The notes below the pieces were generated by a model that did not search any database, was not told where the DNA came from, and saw only the letters and a list, made by a program, of their open reading frames with translations. Made by a program: the position numbers and the translations under genes. From the NCBI GenBank assembly GCA_032718475.1, contig JAUCBJ010006567.1:1-64000 (forward strand): DNA of 64,000 nucleotides, given 5' to 3'. This document shows positions 35,101-46,768 of the stretch, in pieces (within the stretch, counting starts at the first letter, position 1; every line of letters begins with the position of its first letter). The stretch comes from Nemertoderma westbladi. Taxonomy: Eukaryota; Xenacoelomorpha; Nemertodermatida; Nemertodermatidae.

Positions 35101-38100
35101 TGCGGGGTGTGAACCCACGATCTCTGATAGTATTGAATTCAATGCAACCACTACACCAAGGTGGGTCGGGAACCCACGATCTCTGATAGTATTGAATGCA
35201 ATGCAACCACTACACCAAGGTGGGTCGGGAACCCACGATCTCTGATAGTATTGAATGCAATGCAACCACTACACCAAGGTGGGTCGGGAACCCACGATCT
35301 CTGATAGTATTGAATTCAATGCAACCACTACACCAAGGTGGGTCGGGAACCCACGATCTCTGATAGTATTGAATGCAATGCAACCACTACACCAAGGTGG
35401 GTCGGGAACCCACGATCTATGATAGTATTGAATTCAATGCAACCACTACACCAAGGTGGGTCGGGAACCCACGATCTCTGATAGTATTGAATTCAATGCA
35501 ACCACTACACCAAGGTGGGTCGGGAACCCACGATCTCTGATAGTATTGAATTCAATGCAACAACTACACCAAGGTGGGTCGGGAACCCACGATCTCTGAT
35601 AGTATTGAATTCAATGCAACCACTACACCAAGGTGGGTCGGGAACCCACGATCTCTGATAGTATTGAATTCAATGCAACCACTACACCAAGGTGGGTCGG
35701 GAACCCACGATCTCTGATAGTATTGAATTCAATGCAACCACTACACCAAGGTGGGTCGGGAACCCACGATCTCTGATAGTATTGAATTCAATGCAACCAC
35801 TACACCAAGGTGGGTCGGGAACCCACGATCTCTGATAGTATTGAATTCAATGCAACCACTACACCAAGGTGGGCCGGGAACCCACGATCTCTGATAGTAT
35901 TGAATTCAATGCAACCACTACACCAAGGTGGGTCGGGAACCCACGATCTCTGATAGTATTGAATTCAATGCAACACTACACCAAGGTGGGTCGGGAACCC
36001 ACGATCTCTGATAGTATTGAATTCAATGCAACCCCTACACCAAGGTGGGCCGGGAACCCACGATCTCTGATAGTATTGAATTCAATGCAACCACTACACC
36101 AAGGTGGGTCGGGAACCCACGATCTCTGATAGTATTGAATTCAATGCAACCACTACACCAAGGTGGGTCGGGAACCCACGATCTCTGATAGTATTGAATT
36201 CAATGCAACCACTACACCAAGGTGGGCCGGGAACCCACGATCTCTGATAGTATTGAATTCAATGCAACCACTACACCAAGGTGGGTCGGGAACCCACGAT
36301 CTTTGATAGTATTGAATTCAATGCAACCACTACACCAAGGTGGGTCGGGAACCCACGATCTCTGATAGTATTGAATGCAATGCAACCACTACACCAAGGT
36401 GGGCCGGGAACCCACGATCTTTGATAGTATTGAATTCAATGCAACCACTACACCAAGGTGGGTCGGGAACCCACGATCTCTGATAGTATTGAATTCAATG
36501 CAACCACTACACCAAGGTGGGCCGGGAACCCACGATCTCTGATAGTATTGAATTCAATGCAACCACTACACCAAGGTGGGTCGGGAACCCACGATCTTTG
36601 ATAGTATTGAATTCAATGCAACCACTACACCAAGGTGGGTCGGGAACCCACGATCTCTGATAGTATTGAATTCAATGCAACCACTACACCAAGGTGGGCC
36701 GGGAACCCACGATCTCTGATAGTATTGAATTCAATGCAACCACTACACCAAGGTGGGTCGGGAACCCACGATCTTTGATAGTATTGAATTCAATGCAACC
36801 ACTACACCAAGGTGGGTCGGGAACCCACGATCTCTGATAGTATTGAATTCAATGCAACCACTACACCAAGGTGGGTCGGGAACCCACGATCTTTGATAGT
36901 AAGTATTGAATTCAATGCAACCACTACACCAAGGTGGGTCGGGAACCCACGATCTCTGATAGTATTGAATTCAATGCAACCACTACACCAAGGTGGGTCG
37001 GGAACCCACGATCTCTGATAGTATTGAATTCAATGCAACCGCTACACCAAGGTGGGTGGGAACCCACGATCTCTGATAGTATTGAATTCAATGCAACCAC
37101 TACACCAAGGTGGGTCGGGAACCCACGATCTCTGATAGTATTGAATTCAATGCAACCACTACACCAAGGTGGGTCGGGAACCCACGATCTCTGATAGTAT
37201 TGAATTCAATGCAACCACTACACCAAGGTGGGCCGGGAACCCACGATCTCTGATAGTATTGAATTCAATGCAACCACTACACCAAGGTGGGTCGGGAACC
37301 CACGATCTCTGATAGTATTGAATTCAATGCAACCACTACACCAAGGTGGGTCGGGAACCCACGATCTCTGATAGTATTGAATTCAATGCAACCCCTACAC
37401 CAAGGTGGGCCGGGAACCCACGATCTCTGATAGTATTGAATTCAATGCAACCACTACACCAAGGTGGGTCGGGAACCCACGATCTCTGATAGTATTGAAT
37501 TCAATGCAACCACTACACCAAGGTGGGTCGGGAACCCACGATCTCTGATAGTATTGAATTCAATGCAACCACTACACCAAGGTGGGCCGGGAACCCACGA
37601 TCTCTGATAGTATTGAATTCAATGCAACCACTACACCAAGGTGGGTCGGGAACCCACGATCTTTGATAGTATTGAATTCAATGCAACCACTACACCAAGG
37701 TGGGTCGGGAACCCACGATCTCTGATAGTATTGAATGCAATGCAACCACTACACCAAGGTGGGCCGGGAACCCACGATCTTTGATAGTATTGAATTCAAT
37801 GCAACCACTACACCAAGGTGGGTCGGGAACCCACGATCTCTGATAGTATTGAATTCAATGCAACCACTACACCAAGGTGGGCCGGGAACCCACGATCTCT
37901 GATAGTATTGAATTCAATGCAACCACTACACCAAGGTGGGTCGGGAACCCACGATCTTTGATAGTATTGAATTCAATGCAACCACTACACCAAGGTGGGT
38001 CGGGAACCCACGATCTCTGATAGTATTGAATTCAATGCAACCACTACACCAAGGTGGGCCGGGAACCCACGATCTCTGATAGTATTGAATTCAATGCAAC

Positions 38101-40075
38101 CACTACACCAAGGTGGGTCGGGAACCCACGATCTTTGATAGTATTGAATTCAATGCAACCACTACACCAAGGTGGGTCGGGAACCCACGATCTCTGATAG
38201 TATTGAATTCAATGCAACCACTACACCAAGGTGGGTCGGGAACCCACGATCTTTGATAGTAAGTATTGAATTCAATGCAACCACTACACCAAGGTGGGTC
38301 GGGAACCCACGATCTCTGATAGTATTGAATTCAATGCAACCACTACACCAAGGTGGGTCGGGAACCCACGATCTCTGATAGTATTGAATTCAATGCAACC
38401 ACTACACCAAGGTGGGTCGGGAACCCACGATCTCTGATAGTATTGAATTCAATGCAACCACTACACCAAGGTGGGCCGGGAACCCACGATCTCTGATAGT
38501 ATTGAATTCAATGCAACCACTACACCAAGGTGGGTCGGGAACCCACGATCTCTGATAGTATTGAATTCAATGCAACCACTACACCAAGGTGGGTCGGGAA
38601 CCCACGATCTCTGATAGTATTGAATTCAATGCAACCACTACACCAAGGTGGGCCGGGAACCCACGATCTCTGATAGTATTGAATTCAATGCAACCACTAC
38701 ACCAAGGTGGGTCGGGAACCCACGATCTCTGATAGTATTGAATTCAATGCAACCACTACACCAAGGTGGGTCGGGAACCCACGATCTCTGATAGTATTGA
38801 ATTCAATGCAACCACTACACCAAGGTGGGCCGGGAACCCACGATCTCTGATAGTATTGAATTCAATGCAACCACTACACCAAGGTGGGTCGGGAACCCAC
38901 GATCTCTGATAGTATTGAATTCAATGCAACCACTACACCAAGGTGGGTCGGGAACCCACGATCTCTGATAGTATTGAATTCAATGCAACCACTACACCAA
39001 GGTGGGCCGGGAACCCACGATCTCTGATAGTATTGAATTCAATGCAACCACTACACCAAGGTGGGTCGGGAACCCACGATCTCTGATAGTATTGAATTCA
39101 ATGCAACCACTACACCAAGGTGGGTCGGGAACCCACGATCTCTGATAGTATTGAATTCAATGCAACCACTACACCAAGGTGGGTCGGGAACCCACGATCT
39201 CTGATAGTATTGAATTCAATGCAACCACTACACCAAGGTGGGCCGGGAACCCACGATCTCTGATAGTATTGAATTCAATGCAACCACTACACCAAGGTGG
39301 GTCGGGAACCCACGATCTCTGATAGTATTGAATTCAATGCAACCACTACACCAAGGTGGGTCGGGAACCCACGATCTCTGATAGTATTGAATTCAATGCA
39401 ACCACTACACCAAGGTGGGTCGGGAACCCACGATCTCTGATAGTATTGAATTCAATGCAACCACTACACCAAGGTGGGCCGGGAACCCACGATCTCTGAT
39501 AGTATTGAATTCAATGCAACCACTACACCAAGGTGGGTCGGGAACCCACGATCTCTGATAGTATTGAATTCAATGCAACCACTACACCAAGGTGGGTCGG
39601 GAACCCACGATCTCTGATAGTATTGAATTCAATGCAACCACTACACCAAGGTGGGTCGGGAACCCACGATCTCTGATAGTATTGAATTCAATGCAACCAC
39701 TACACCAAGGTGGGCCGGGAACCCACGATCTCTGATAGTATTGAATTCAATGCAACCACTACACCAAGGTGGGTCGGGAACCCACGATCTCTGATAGTAT
39801 TGAATTCAATGCAACCACTACACCAAGGTGGGTCGGGAACCCACGATCTCTGATAGTATTGAATTCAATGCAACCACTACACCAAGGTGGGTCGGGAACC
39901 CACGATCTCTGATAGTATTGAATTCAATGCAACCACTACACCAAGGTGGGCCGGGAACCCACGATCTCTGATAGTATTGAATGCAATGCAACCACTACAC
40001 CAAGATGGGTCGGGAACCCACGATCTCTGATAGTATTGAATTCAATGCAACCACTACACCAAGGTGGGTCGGTCG
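35101..40075 (-). repeat. 59-bp tRNA-like satellite, about 84 copies
   Basis: The period is exactly 59 bases (for example 35161, 35220, 35279). On the minus strand each monomer reads TTGGTGTAGTGGTTGCATTG, then AATTCAATACTATCAGAGATC, then GTGGGTTCCCGACCCAC. The last part is a perfect T-arm (5-bp stem, 7-base loop starting TTC). The first resembles a tRNA D arm/A box (T8, A14, G18G19 equivalents). The two are 43 bases apart, where a tRNA has about 44. A tRNA without acceptor stem and CCA is about 59-60 bases. ATCAGAGATC is shared with the SINE head at 4425-4500. Most monomers carry GAATTC. Higher-order units are marked by GGCCGG variants, and a block of 1.36 kb is duplicated. Confidence 0.93.
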
Positions 40076-40960
40076 GGCCTTAAATATTTATTTATATAAA
40101 TATTTATGATATTTATATAAATTATTTAAGTGGTCGGGACTCACAATTACTTTGCCAATTAACATAATTTAACACACAATCATAATTATATACGTAAACG
40201 CAATGCGTAAAGACTAAACTTACAGAAAACCACCAAGCAATTAGAGAATACGTTTTCAACAATGATACGCACTACTGTAATGTGCTACCCGGTATATATA
40301 ACATTATAGACTAAATGAATACAAAAATCAATAACGTAACACTGTAACACTACACATTGAATGAAGATATATAATATACTCACTGCTTGCTAATTACAAC
40401 GTTTGCATAATGCTCGCACTGCTGAGTGTGTATGAACTTCATTCATATGAGTTTATGGGGTTCTTAAAGAAACAAACTCGGTTCAATATCAACCATATCA
40501 GTACGACTGACTATGTAATACCCGATACAACCAGCAGCAAAATACCCAATTGGGAATTCAATAATTATTAACACAAGTTTTAGCTTACAATTCCTAATGT
40601 TGAGAATTCCTTATTTATTTATTGTATCTTGTAATTTACCGGTGTCTTCCTTATACCACTTTTACGGACAATAGAGAATTTGACCTACGGCTATGCGAAC
40701 AAAAAAGTAATTGCCCAATTATTCTTCACCAATTGCGGATAAAATTTCAGTTGTCCTATGAACGATCTACAAATGAATTTGTTTAGGCATTCATTTATTT
40801 AAAAAATAAGAACCTTGTTGCTATAAAAACTTGTTTATCGAATATTGTGGGATTACGGGAAATATAAAGCAACACCAATTGGAGAGAAAGATGACAGCGA
40901 ATGCAACCGAGAAAAATTGGCTCTATGTTCATAACACAAACATCATTTTACAATTTTATA
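40076..40960. other. Non-genic flank of the satellite
   Basis: AT-rich. An imperfect palindrome of ATTTATATAAATATTTA type lies at about 40080-40130. No gene seen. Confidence 0.5.
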
Positions 40961-40972
40961 ATGATTCAACTA

Positions 40973-42292
40973 ATGTCCCGTCCGCAACTTTCATAACAAA
41001 TTAGTAAATAAAATACTAAAAAGTTTAGAAACCACCAGTTAGTCAGTGGAACTGCTGAAAGCTGCATATATACTCTTACGTTTCTTTCTGTAACTGCATT
41101 CGTTTCCATTTATATTATTGACTTTTCACATTCTAATTAATGGGTCAATCAGCGATTGTAAAGTATAATACCGACGTTGTTGACATACCAATGTATTGTG
41201 AGGTAGAGCCAACATCTTGTGGCTTGACATTGTTTACAACGTGGTGTTTTATTGTACAATATAGACCTCAATCACTGTGCTTCTTTGAGACTGATAATAA
41301 TGTGGCTGAAGGATTGGGACATCCGTTGCGGACGGGACATCCGTTGCGGACGGGACATCGGCATTTACTTGTCTACCCGGGAATAACGGCCAATATATGT
41401 AAACTTTTTTATTAGAGTTGATTGATGTCTTGCAGAAAAAAAGCCACTTGATACACAGGGCTTACAAGAAACGCCCGTTGCGGATGGGACAGGTTGCTTG
41501 TAATTTCAAACACACGATAGAAATTTGAGTTATTTTTCAATAATACTTGGAAGTGCTTAATTGCTACAATACTGTGTGTCTGTAATAATTGACCAACTTT
41601 TGGCACAATAATAGACGTTACAATACCATTCGTATTTCCCTAAATGAAGAATGTTTCGGATGGGACATTTAGCATGATAATTTTTTGCACAGATAAAGTT
41701 AAAACCAAAGCCTAAAAATAGGTCAATCCTTGAATTTTTCACTTTAAAACGTAAGCTGGACATATACAGTATACCACGTAATATTGAAGAGCTAATCTTT
41801 GAGCATAATGTTCATAAATTATAGTACCGGTACTAACGTAGTTTATTTTTCACAATGTTGTGGATGGGACACATTTTTACTATTTTGACTTCAAAAGGCC
41901 ATGACATATTTTTGCAGAAGCCTTTTTGTGGCTCTTAGGTTGGAATATTATTGTTGAATAAAATGAGCCATTACTCTTATATCGAGACAGGGGGGAAACT
42001 CAACGCAAAACCCGCCGTGGCGAATTAATATCCCGCCTCAATGTTAAATTCTCAATTTAGGGAAAGGAGCAGGTTACAGTGGCACGTTATTTTAACCAAA
42101 ACAATAAACTAAACACAATAGAACAGGTTACAGTTTTATTTTTGAGAATAATCAGCTATAATTTGCTTCGAATTTCCTCTGGAGAGGGATGAATTTTTAT
42201 TGCTACCAGTTTCCGCTATCTGCTTATATCTATGACGGTTAGTATGATAAATAAACGGCCATGAAATAGGCAAATGTCCCGTCCGCAACGCG
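40973..42292. mobile_element. Possible element carrying dispersed 15-bp TGTCCCGTCCGCAAC motifs
   Basis: TGTCCCGTCCGCAAC occurs at about 40975 and 42274. Its inverse GTTGCGGACGGGACA occurs at about 41325 and 41346. Decayed forms (GTTGCGGATGGGACA, TTTCGGATGGGACA, TTGTGGATGGGACA) lie at about 41475, 41655 and 41862. Repeated short motifs in both orientations over 1.3 kb look like transposase-binding subterminal repeats of a non-autonomous element. No ends or target duplication are established. Confidence 0.4.
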
Positions 42293-42537
42293 GTACAGAT
42301 TTGATGAGAGAGATGAGTTTATACAGAAGTCACGAAAAACTAAACGTGTTTAAAAAATAGTTTGAGATAAAAAGAAAAAAATAACCTGTGGTTTGAACAT
42401 TTGTCTTTGATTGGTTCAATTGGTACATTTTTAGGTCTTGGTTATTTTCGAAAAAAAATCAATAGTAAATTATAAAAAAACTATTGTTTTCGAAAATATA
42501 AAAATGTTACCAAATACTATTGGTTTTTATTACTCAC

Positions 42538-42741
42538 CTGTATAAGTGTGGATGGGGATGGGGTCCCTGCATTAGAGGAGGCATCCCCTGTGGGGGAGGA
42601 CCCCCTGGAGGCATCCCCATAAAGACCAACCCGCCGGGGCCCGGCATGGGTATAGGACCACTCATCTGGGGCCCCATAGGGCCCATCATGGGCCCCCCCG
42701 CTCCATCGCCACCCATAGAGACGTCCGGTAGAGGGGCGAAC
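42538..42741 (-). CDS. Coding exon, Met/Pro/Gly-rich; possible upstream exon of the LDB gene
   Basis: A 204-base exon between a clear acceptor (TTTCTACTTTAG|G) and donor (CAG|GTGAGT). It reads FAPLPDVSMGGDGAGGPMMG, then a run of MGP/PMPGPGG/MPPGGPPPQGMPP, ending HPHPHLY. Its first base completes the Gly codon left by exon 43820-43908, so the two exons join in frame. It ends in phase 2. The nearest coding sequence downstream is the LDB exon at 31735-32509, whose composition (MGPP, MGLQ, GGP) is similar and which has in-phase acceptors. Linkage is therefore inferred. It could instead be the end of another proline-rich nuclear protein whose last exons I missed. Confidence 0.55.
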
Positions 42742-42984
42742 CTAAAGTAGAAATTATATTATTATAGAAACCAGAAAATGACGCTTCATTAAAGAAAATA
42801 AAACTAGAAAGAAATTCAATTTCTGTATATTTTATATTTCAGTTAAAATTATTACATACAACTTTAGTCAGTGAGTAAAACAGTACCGTACTCGCGCAGT
42901 GGGATGCCGCTTGTCACGAAATAAGGTAGGTCTTAGAATATAGGGGCACCATCAATCAACATGGAACTTTTGTTGGCCACAGCA

Positions 42985-43060
42985 ATGACGTCCAGCTGAG
43001 ATTGAACTGGTGACCCCCGGGCTTGAAGTCTGACGCTCTAACCATTCAGCTAGCGGCTCA
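42985..43060 (-). repeat. tRNA-derived SINE head
   Basis: On the minus strand TAGCTGAATGGTTAGAGCG is a strong tRNA D arm/A box. CAGTTCAATCTCAGCTG some 42 bases later is a degenerate B box/T arm. The acceptor and anticodon stems do not pair properly, so it is not a functional tRNA gene. It lies within the presumed intron between exons 43820-43908 and 42538-42741. Confidence 0.6.
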
Positions 43061-43344
43061 GGTAAATTTGACTCAAAATACCAATAATAAATTAATCAAC
43101 CTGTCGTGTATGTAGTTCCGAATATTGGAAAGTTAAATACCCCGATAATCCCCGTGAAGAAATGTAATCAAACTTGGTACATATATAGTCTACTGAGAAC
43201 GTTCAGAAAATAAATAGCGTGAGAGAAATATACATTTCTCCAGTCTACACGGCTCGAGCCGACCTGACTCTAGTGCTCGAAATGTATGAAAGTGAAAACC
43301 TTCACCCATTTCCTTTAATATGGGTTTGAAAGCTGAAACTTGGG

Positions 43345-43745
43345 GATATGGTGGTATCCATTGGCATCTAGCTTACCCACCCACGCCCATGGATACGGTG
43401 GTATCACTTGGCATCTAACTTACCCACCCACGCCCATGGATGATACGGTGGTATCCCTTGGCATCGGACCTACCCACCCACACCCATGGATACGGTGGTA
43501 TCCCTTGGCATCGGACCTACCCACCCACACCCATGGATACGGTGGTATCACTTGGCATCTAACTTACCCACCCACGCCCAGCCCACGGATGATACGGTGA
43601 TTTCCCTTGGCATCTGACCTACCCACCCATGGATCTGATGGTATCCCTTAGTATCTAACTGCCACACCCACGGATACGGTGGTATCCCTTAGTATCTAAC
43701 TGCCCCACCCACGAATACGGTGGTATCACTTGGCATCTGACTTAC
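43345..43745. repeat. Minisatellite of about 46-48-bp unit, about 8 copies
   Basis: The unit GGATACGGTGGTATCCCTTGG, then CATCGGACCTACCCACCCAC, then ACCCAT repeats about eight times with substitutions and small indels. It lies in the presumed intron just downstream of exon 43820-43908. Confidence 0.85.
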
Positions 43746-43819
43746 CCACACATGTGGTATACTACCAAATATAATATAGATACCACCCATCGTCCGGTGG
43801 TATCTCTAGATGAACTTAC

Positions 43820-43908
43820 CCAAGGTCCGGTGGCATTTCTATGGGACTGGCTGTTGGTTGTTGCGGACCGGTCGGCATGCTGAACCGGTCCACAAACTCT
43901 GTGATTTG
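43820..43908 (-). CDS. Coding exon joined in frame to exon 42538-42741
   Basis: An 89-base exon. The acceptor has a long pyrimidine tract ending CTGCAG|CAAATC; the donor is CTTGG|GTAAGT. It reads QITEFVDRFSMPTGPQQPTA, then SPIEMPPDLG. Splicing to 42741 is in frame, with the codon GG|G. I do not recognise the family from this short piece. It is an upstream exon of whatever gene contains 42538-42741, possibly LDB. No earlier exon was found; a further 5' exon must lie at higher coordinates. Confidence 0.5.
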
Positions 43909-44039
43909 CTGCAGTTTGGCGGTTGAAGACAAACACACGAGGAAATAAAGGTGGAACTCCTCCACCTAAACAGCCCGGATCCTAAACGGGGCAACCCAAC
44001 GGATTTATCTGTTTAAAATATAAGATAAATAAGTTTCTT

Positions 44040-44355
44040 TATTTTTACTTAATTTCGTTGTAAAATAGGAGAGATATGGGCTTTCTAAAGTTGCATGGTT
44101 TTACACCTGCGCAAGGGTATTTTATTTGATTTAATAAATATACCATATTCTAGAACATTTTGTTTATCCCATAAGTAGCTTTGGCAACAATGCAATAATT
44201 ATATAATCATCATACTATTCTGTAGCTATTCCTACATAAACAAAGTGTTCCAGAATATGGTGTATTTATTAAATATAATAAAATAGCCTTGCGCAGGCAC
44301 AAAACCATGCAACTTTAGATCGCCCATATCTCAGCTATTTTACAACAAAATTCAG
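44040..44355. mobile_element. MITE-like inverted repeat, about 315 bp
   Basis: GTTGTAAAATAG...GAGATATGGGC on the left and GCCCATATCTCAGCTATTTTACAAC on the right are inverted. Inner arms CATGGTTTTACACCTGCGCA/TGCGCAGGCACAAAACCATG and TTCTAGAACA/TGTTCCAGAA pair as well. Confidence 0.75.
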
Positions 44356-44379
44356 ATTGCGATACATATTTCTGTATTG

Positions 44380-45412
44380 GGACATTCCGCACGAAATCAT
44401 CACACTTTTATAGCATTTTTACCTTAGGTGCTCGGATTTTTTTGAAATTTGGTGTAGAGGTAGTACCTATAGAGTAAGTAACTCATGCTAAATTTTAGAT
44501 CTTGAACTGCTTGCAATCACGAGATATGCCACATCAAAGTTTGAGGTTTTCGCCGATTTCCGGTCGGACTGGAAGTATACAAAGAGGCATTATTAATGAA
44601 GATCTCATAATAAACCTGCAACATAAGTATTCATTTGAAAGCTCTTGTCTTGCTCTTTCATAATATCGTGATACTTGTGCTATATTTTCCACATAGCTCT
44701 TTTAATGTAGCTTTAAAGACTTTAAATGCAAAGCGCGAAAAACATGTATACTTCAATTTTGCTCAAACTTGGCTCAAATTATCATTATTATGTTTCTTAA
44801 CACCCATAAAAAAAATGGGATGGCTTTTGCGCCCCTTCGTGACTTACAGGCGTTTTTGTTTTGGTCATTCGACGGTTTTGCGAAACATCGCAATGTTTCG
44901 CAAAACCGTCAAATGACCAAAACAAAAACGCCTGTAAGTCACAAAGGCCATCCCAATTTTTTTATGGGTGTTAAGAGACATAATAAGGATAATTTGAGCC
45001 AAGTTTGAGCAAAATTGAAGTATACATGTTTTTCGCGCTTCGCATTTAAAGTCTTTAAAGCTACATTAAAAGAGCTATGTGGAAAATATAGCACAAGTAT
45101 CACGATATTATGAAAGAGCAAGACAAGAACTTTCAAATGAATACCGGTACTTATGTTGCATGTTTATTATGAGATCTTCATTAATAATGCCTCTTTGTAT
45201 ATATACTTCCAGTCCGACCGCAAATCGGCAGAAACCTCAAACTTTGAGGTGGCATATCTCGTGATTGCAAGCAGTTCAAGATCTAAAATTTGGCATGAGT
45301 TACTTACTCTATAGGCCTAGGTTATCTGGTTATACCTCTCCACCAAATTTCAAGAAAATCTGAGATGGTAAGGATTTTTGCTGTGTTGATCTCATATGGA
45401 ATACCCCTATTT
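44380..45412. mobile_element. Long palindromic foldback element, about 1.03 kb
   Basis: Two arms of about 500 bp meet at a nearly perfect centre around 44894 (GACGGTTTTGCGAAACAT and its inverse ATGTTTCGCAAAACCGTC). Frames at 44635-44916 and 45136-44939 are therefore near-identical mirror copies and not genes. The outer ends are diverged (GACATTCCGCACGAAATCA against the inverse of TGATCTCATATGGAATACC). Confidence 0.85.
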
Positions 45413-46758
45413 GGAATACTTGCATGGCCAGCATTCCATCTATATCAACTATTCGCTATAAAGTACTGCTGTACTGTACTCAATAACTGCGGGGTAACTG
45501 CAACTTGTGAACTTTGAACTATCGACTGTCGACGGAGACATCTTTTTCAAACGCTTGTAGCTAAATAATGAAAGCAAAATTAAAAATTCTTCGGGAGGGA
45601 ATTCGGAGGGAGGTGAAATCAACTCTGTTTTAAATTTCATGCAATCTCATTACGAATTGTAGAAAAATGTAGGCAGGTAGGTAGGGGGGAGGGGAGGTAG
45701 GCCTACATGTTTTTCATTTTAGTACTGCGTACTGCTGTACTGGCTGACTGGTCAGCCGCAGCCGGTCTGCCAGTCTGTCGGTAGGCTAATTGCATAATTT
45801 AATGAATACTCCTACAGCCTGACGCTGACAGCCTACACCAGCAGACCAGTACACTAACATATACTGATATCAGGATATAGATAAGGTAGGCCCTACTGCC
45901 CTAGGCCTATGGATACCAGATACCGGTACGGTTAACGATAATAAACTACGCCCTACAGCCTACCCACTACCGGTGCGGTAATCCATAATCAGAGACTTCA
46001 CCAACTTAATAAGCCCATTTACAGATTAAAACCTGTAAAGAGCTCACTTCACTTCACACTTACCTGATTAAATGATAATGTATTTTGCTATATTTTTTAT
46101 AGAAATCCACATGATACGGTATACGATAGCCTATAGGCAGGCCTACTTCTGTACTGTCAGTGTAAGACTGTATCAGGTAGGGCCTATATCAGTACAGTAC
46201 AAACTGCTGAACTGACAAACACCACATAAATCAGTAAATAGGCCTACCTACTGAAACTGAAATAGGTAATTGTGAATTGTTATAACGCAACTACACGAAC
46301 TACCGGTACCTGGTACCCGTACTCGGTACTGCGGTACCGTACCGCTACCGGACCAGCATAACTGCATAATGCTGTAATGCATAACAGCATAACATCAGAT
46401 CAGAACCACAGCCACAGACCTAGAGAAGCAGAACACAGAATACCAACACATGTTTTCGGTTAGGCCCTAAAGCAGTAGGCCTAAAGAAAGACTTTCTTCC
46501 TACAGCAGTACACAGGCTGACAGGTACAGTCTGGTCTGACAGTCCTATTTAAGTATTTCAATTAGGCCTACGCCTACATCAAAGATACAATTAAATCAAC
46601 CCCCTGTCACTGTCAGCCTGTAGTTGATAGTTAAGTACCGGTAATGCGGTAGGCAGGTAGGCCTAGTTCAGTAGTTTCTGTCTGGCCGTTGCAGGAAATT
46701 GCTGAATTGTAAATGCTGAAATGTACCGGTACCATAGAGCAGGTTATCTGGCTACAGT
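45413..46758. other. Non-genic region rich in short palindromes
   Basis: No gene seen. TAGGCCTA, GTAGGCCTAC and GTACCGGTAC-type words are very dense (for example 45690-46700). The same words mark unique DNA throughout the window. Confidence 0.5.
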
Positions 46759-46768
46759 CTGATAGTGG

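Noticed and set aside
35050-38378. Open frames of 68-86 codons reading ISDSIEFNATTTPRW-type repeats
   Set aside because: They are translations of the 59-bp satellite. 59 is not a multiple of 3, so the frame changes each monomer; no gene is supported.
33031-40075. CRISPR-like look of regularly spaced repeats
   Set aside because: Units are contiguous with no unique spacers, no cas genes are present, and the DNA is animal.
42534-42716. Stand-alone 60-codon Met/Pro/Gly-rich peptide
   Set aside because: It is the internal part of a spliced exon with clear acceptor and donor.
42985-43060. Functional tRNA gene
   Set aside because: A-box is good but acceptor and anticodon stems do not form and the B box is degenerate; a SINE head fits better.
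44635-45136. Two near-identical 65-93-codon frames on opposite strands
   Set aside because: They are the two arms of a palindromic foldback element.
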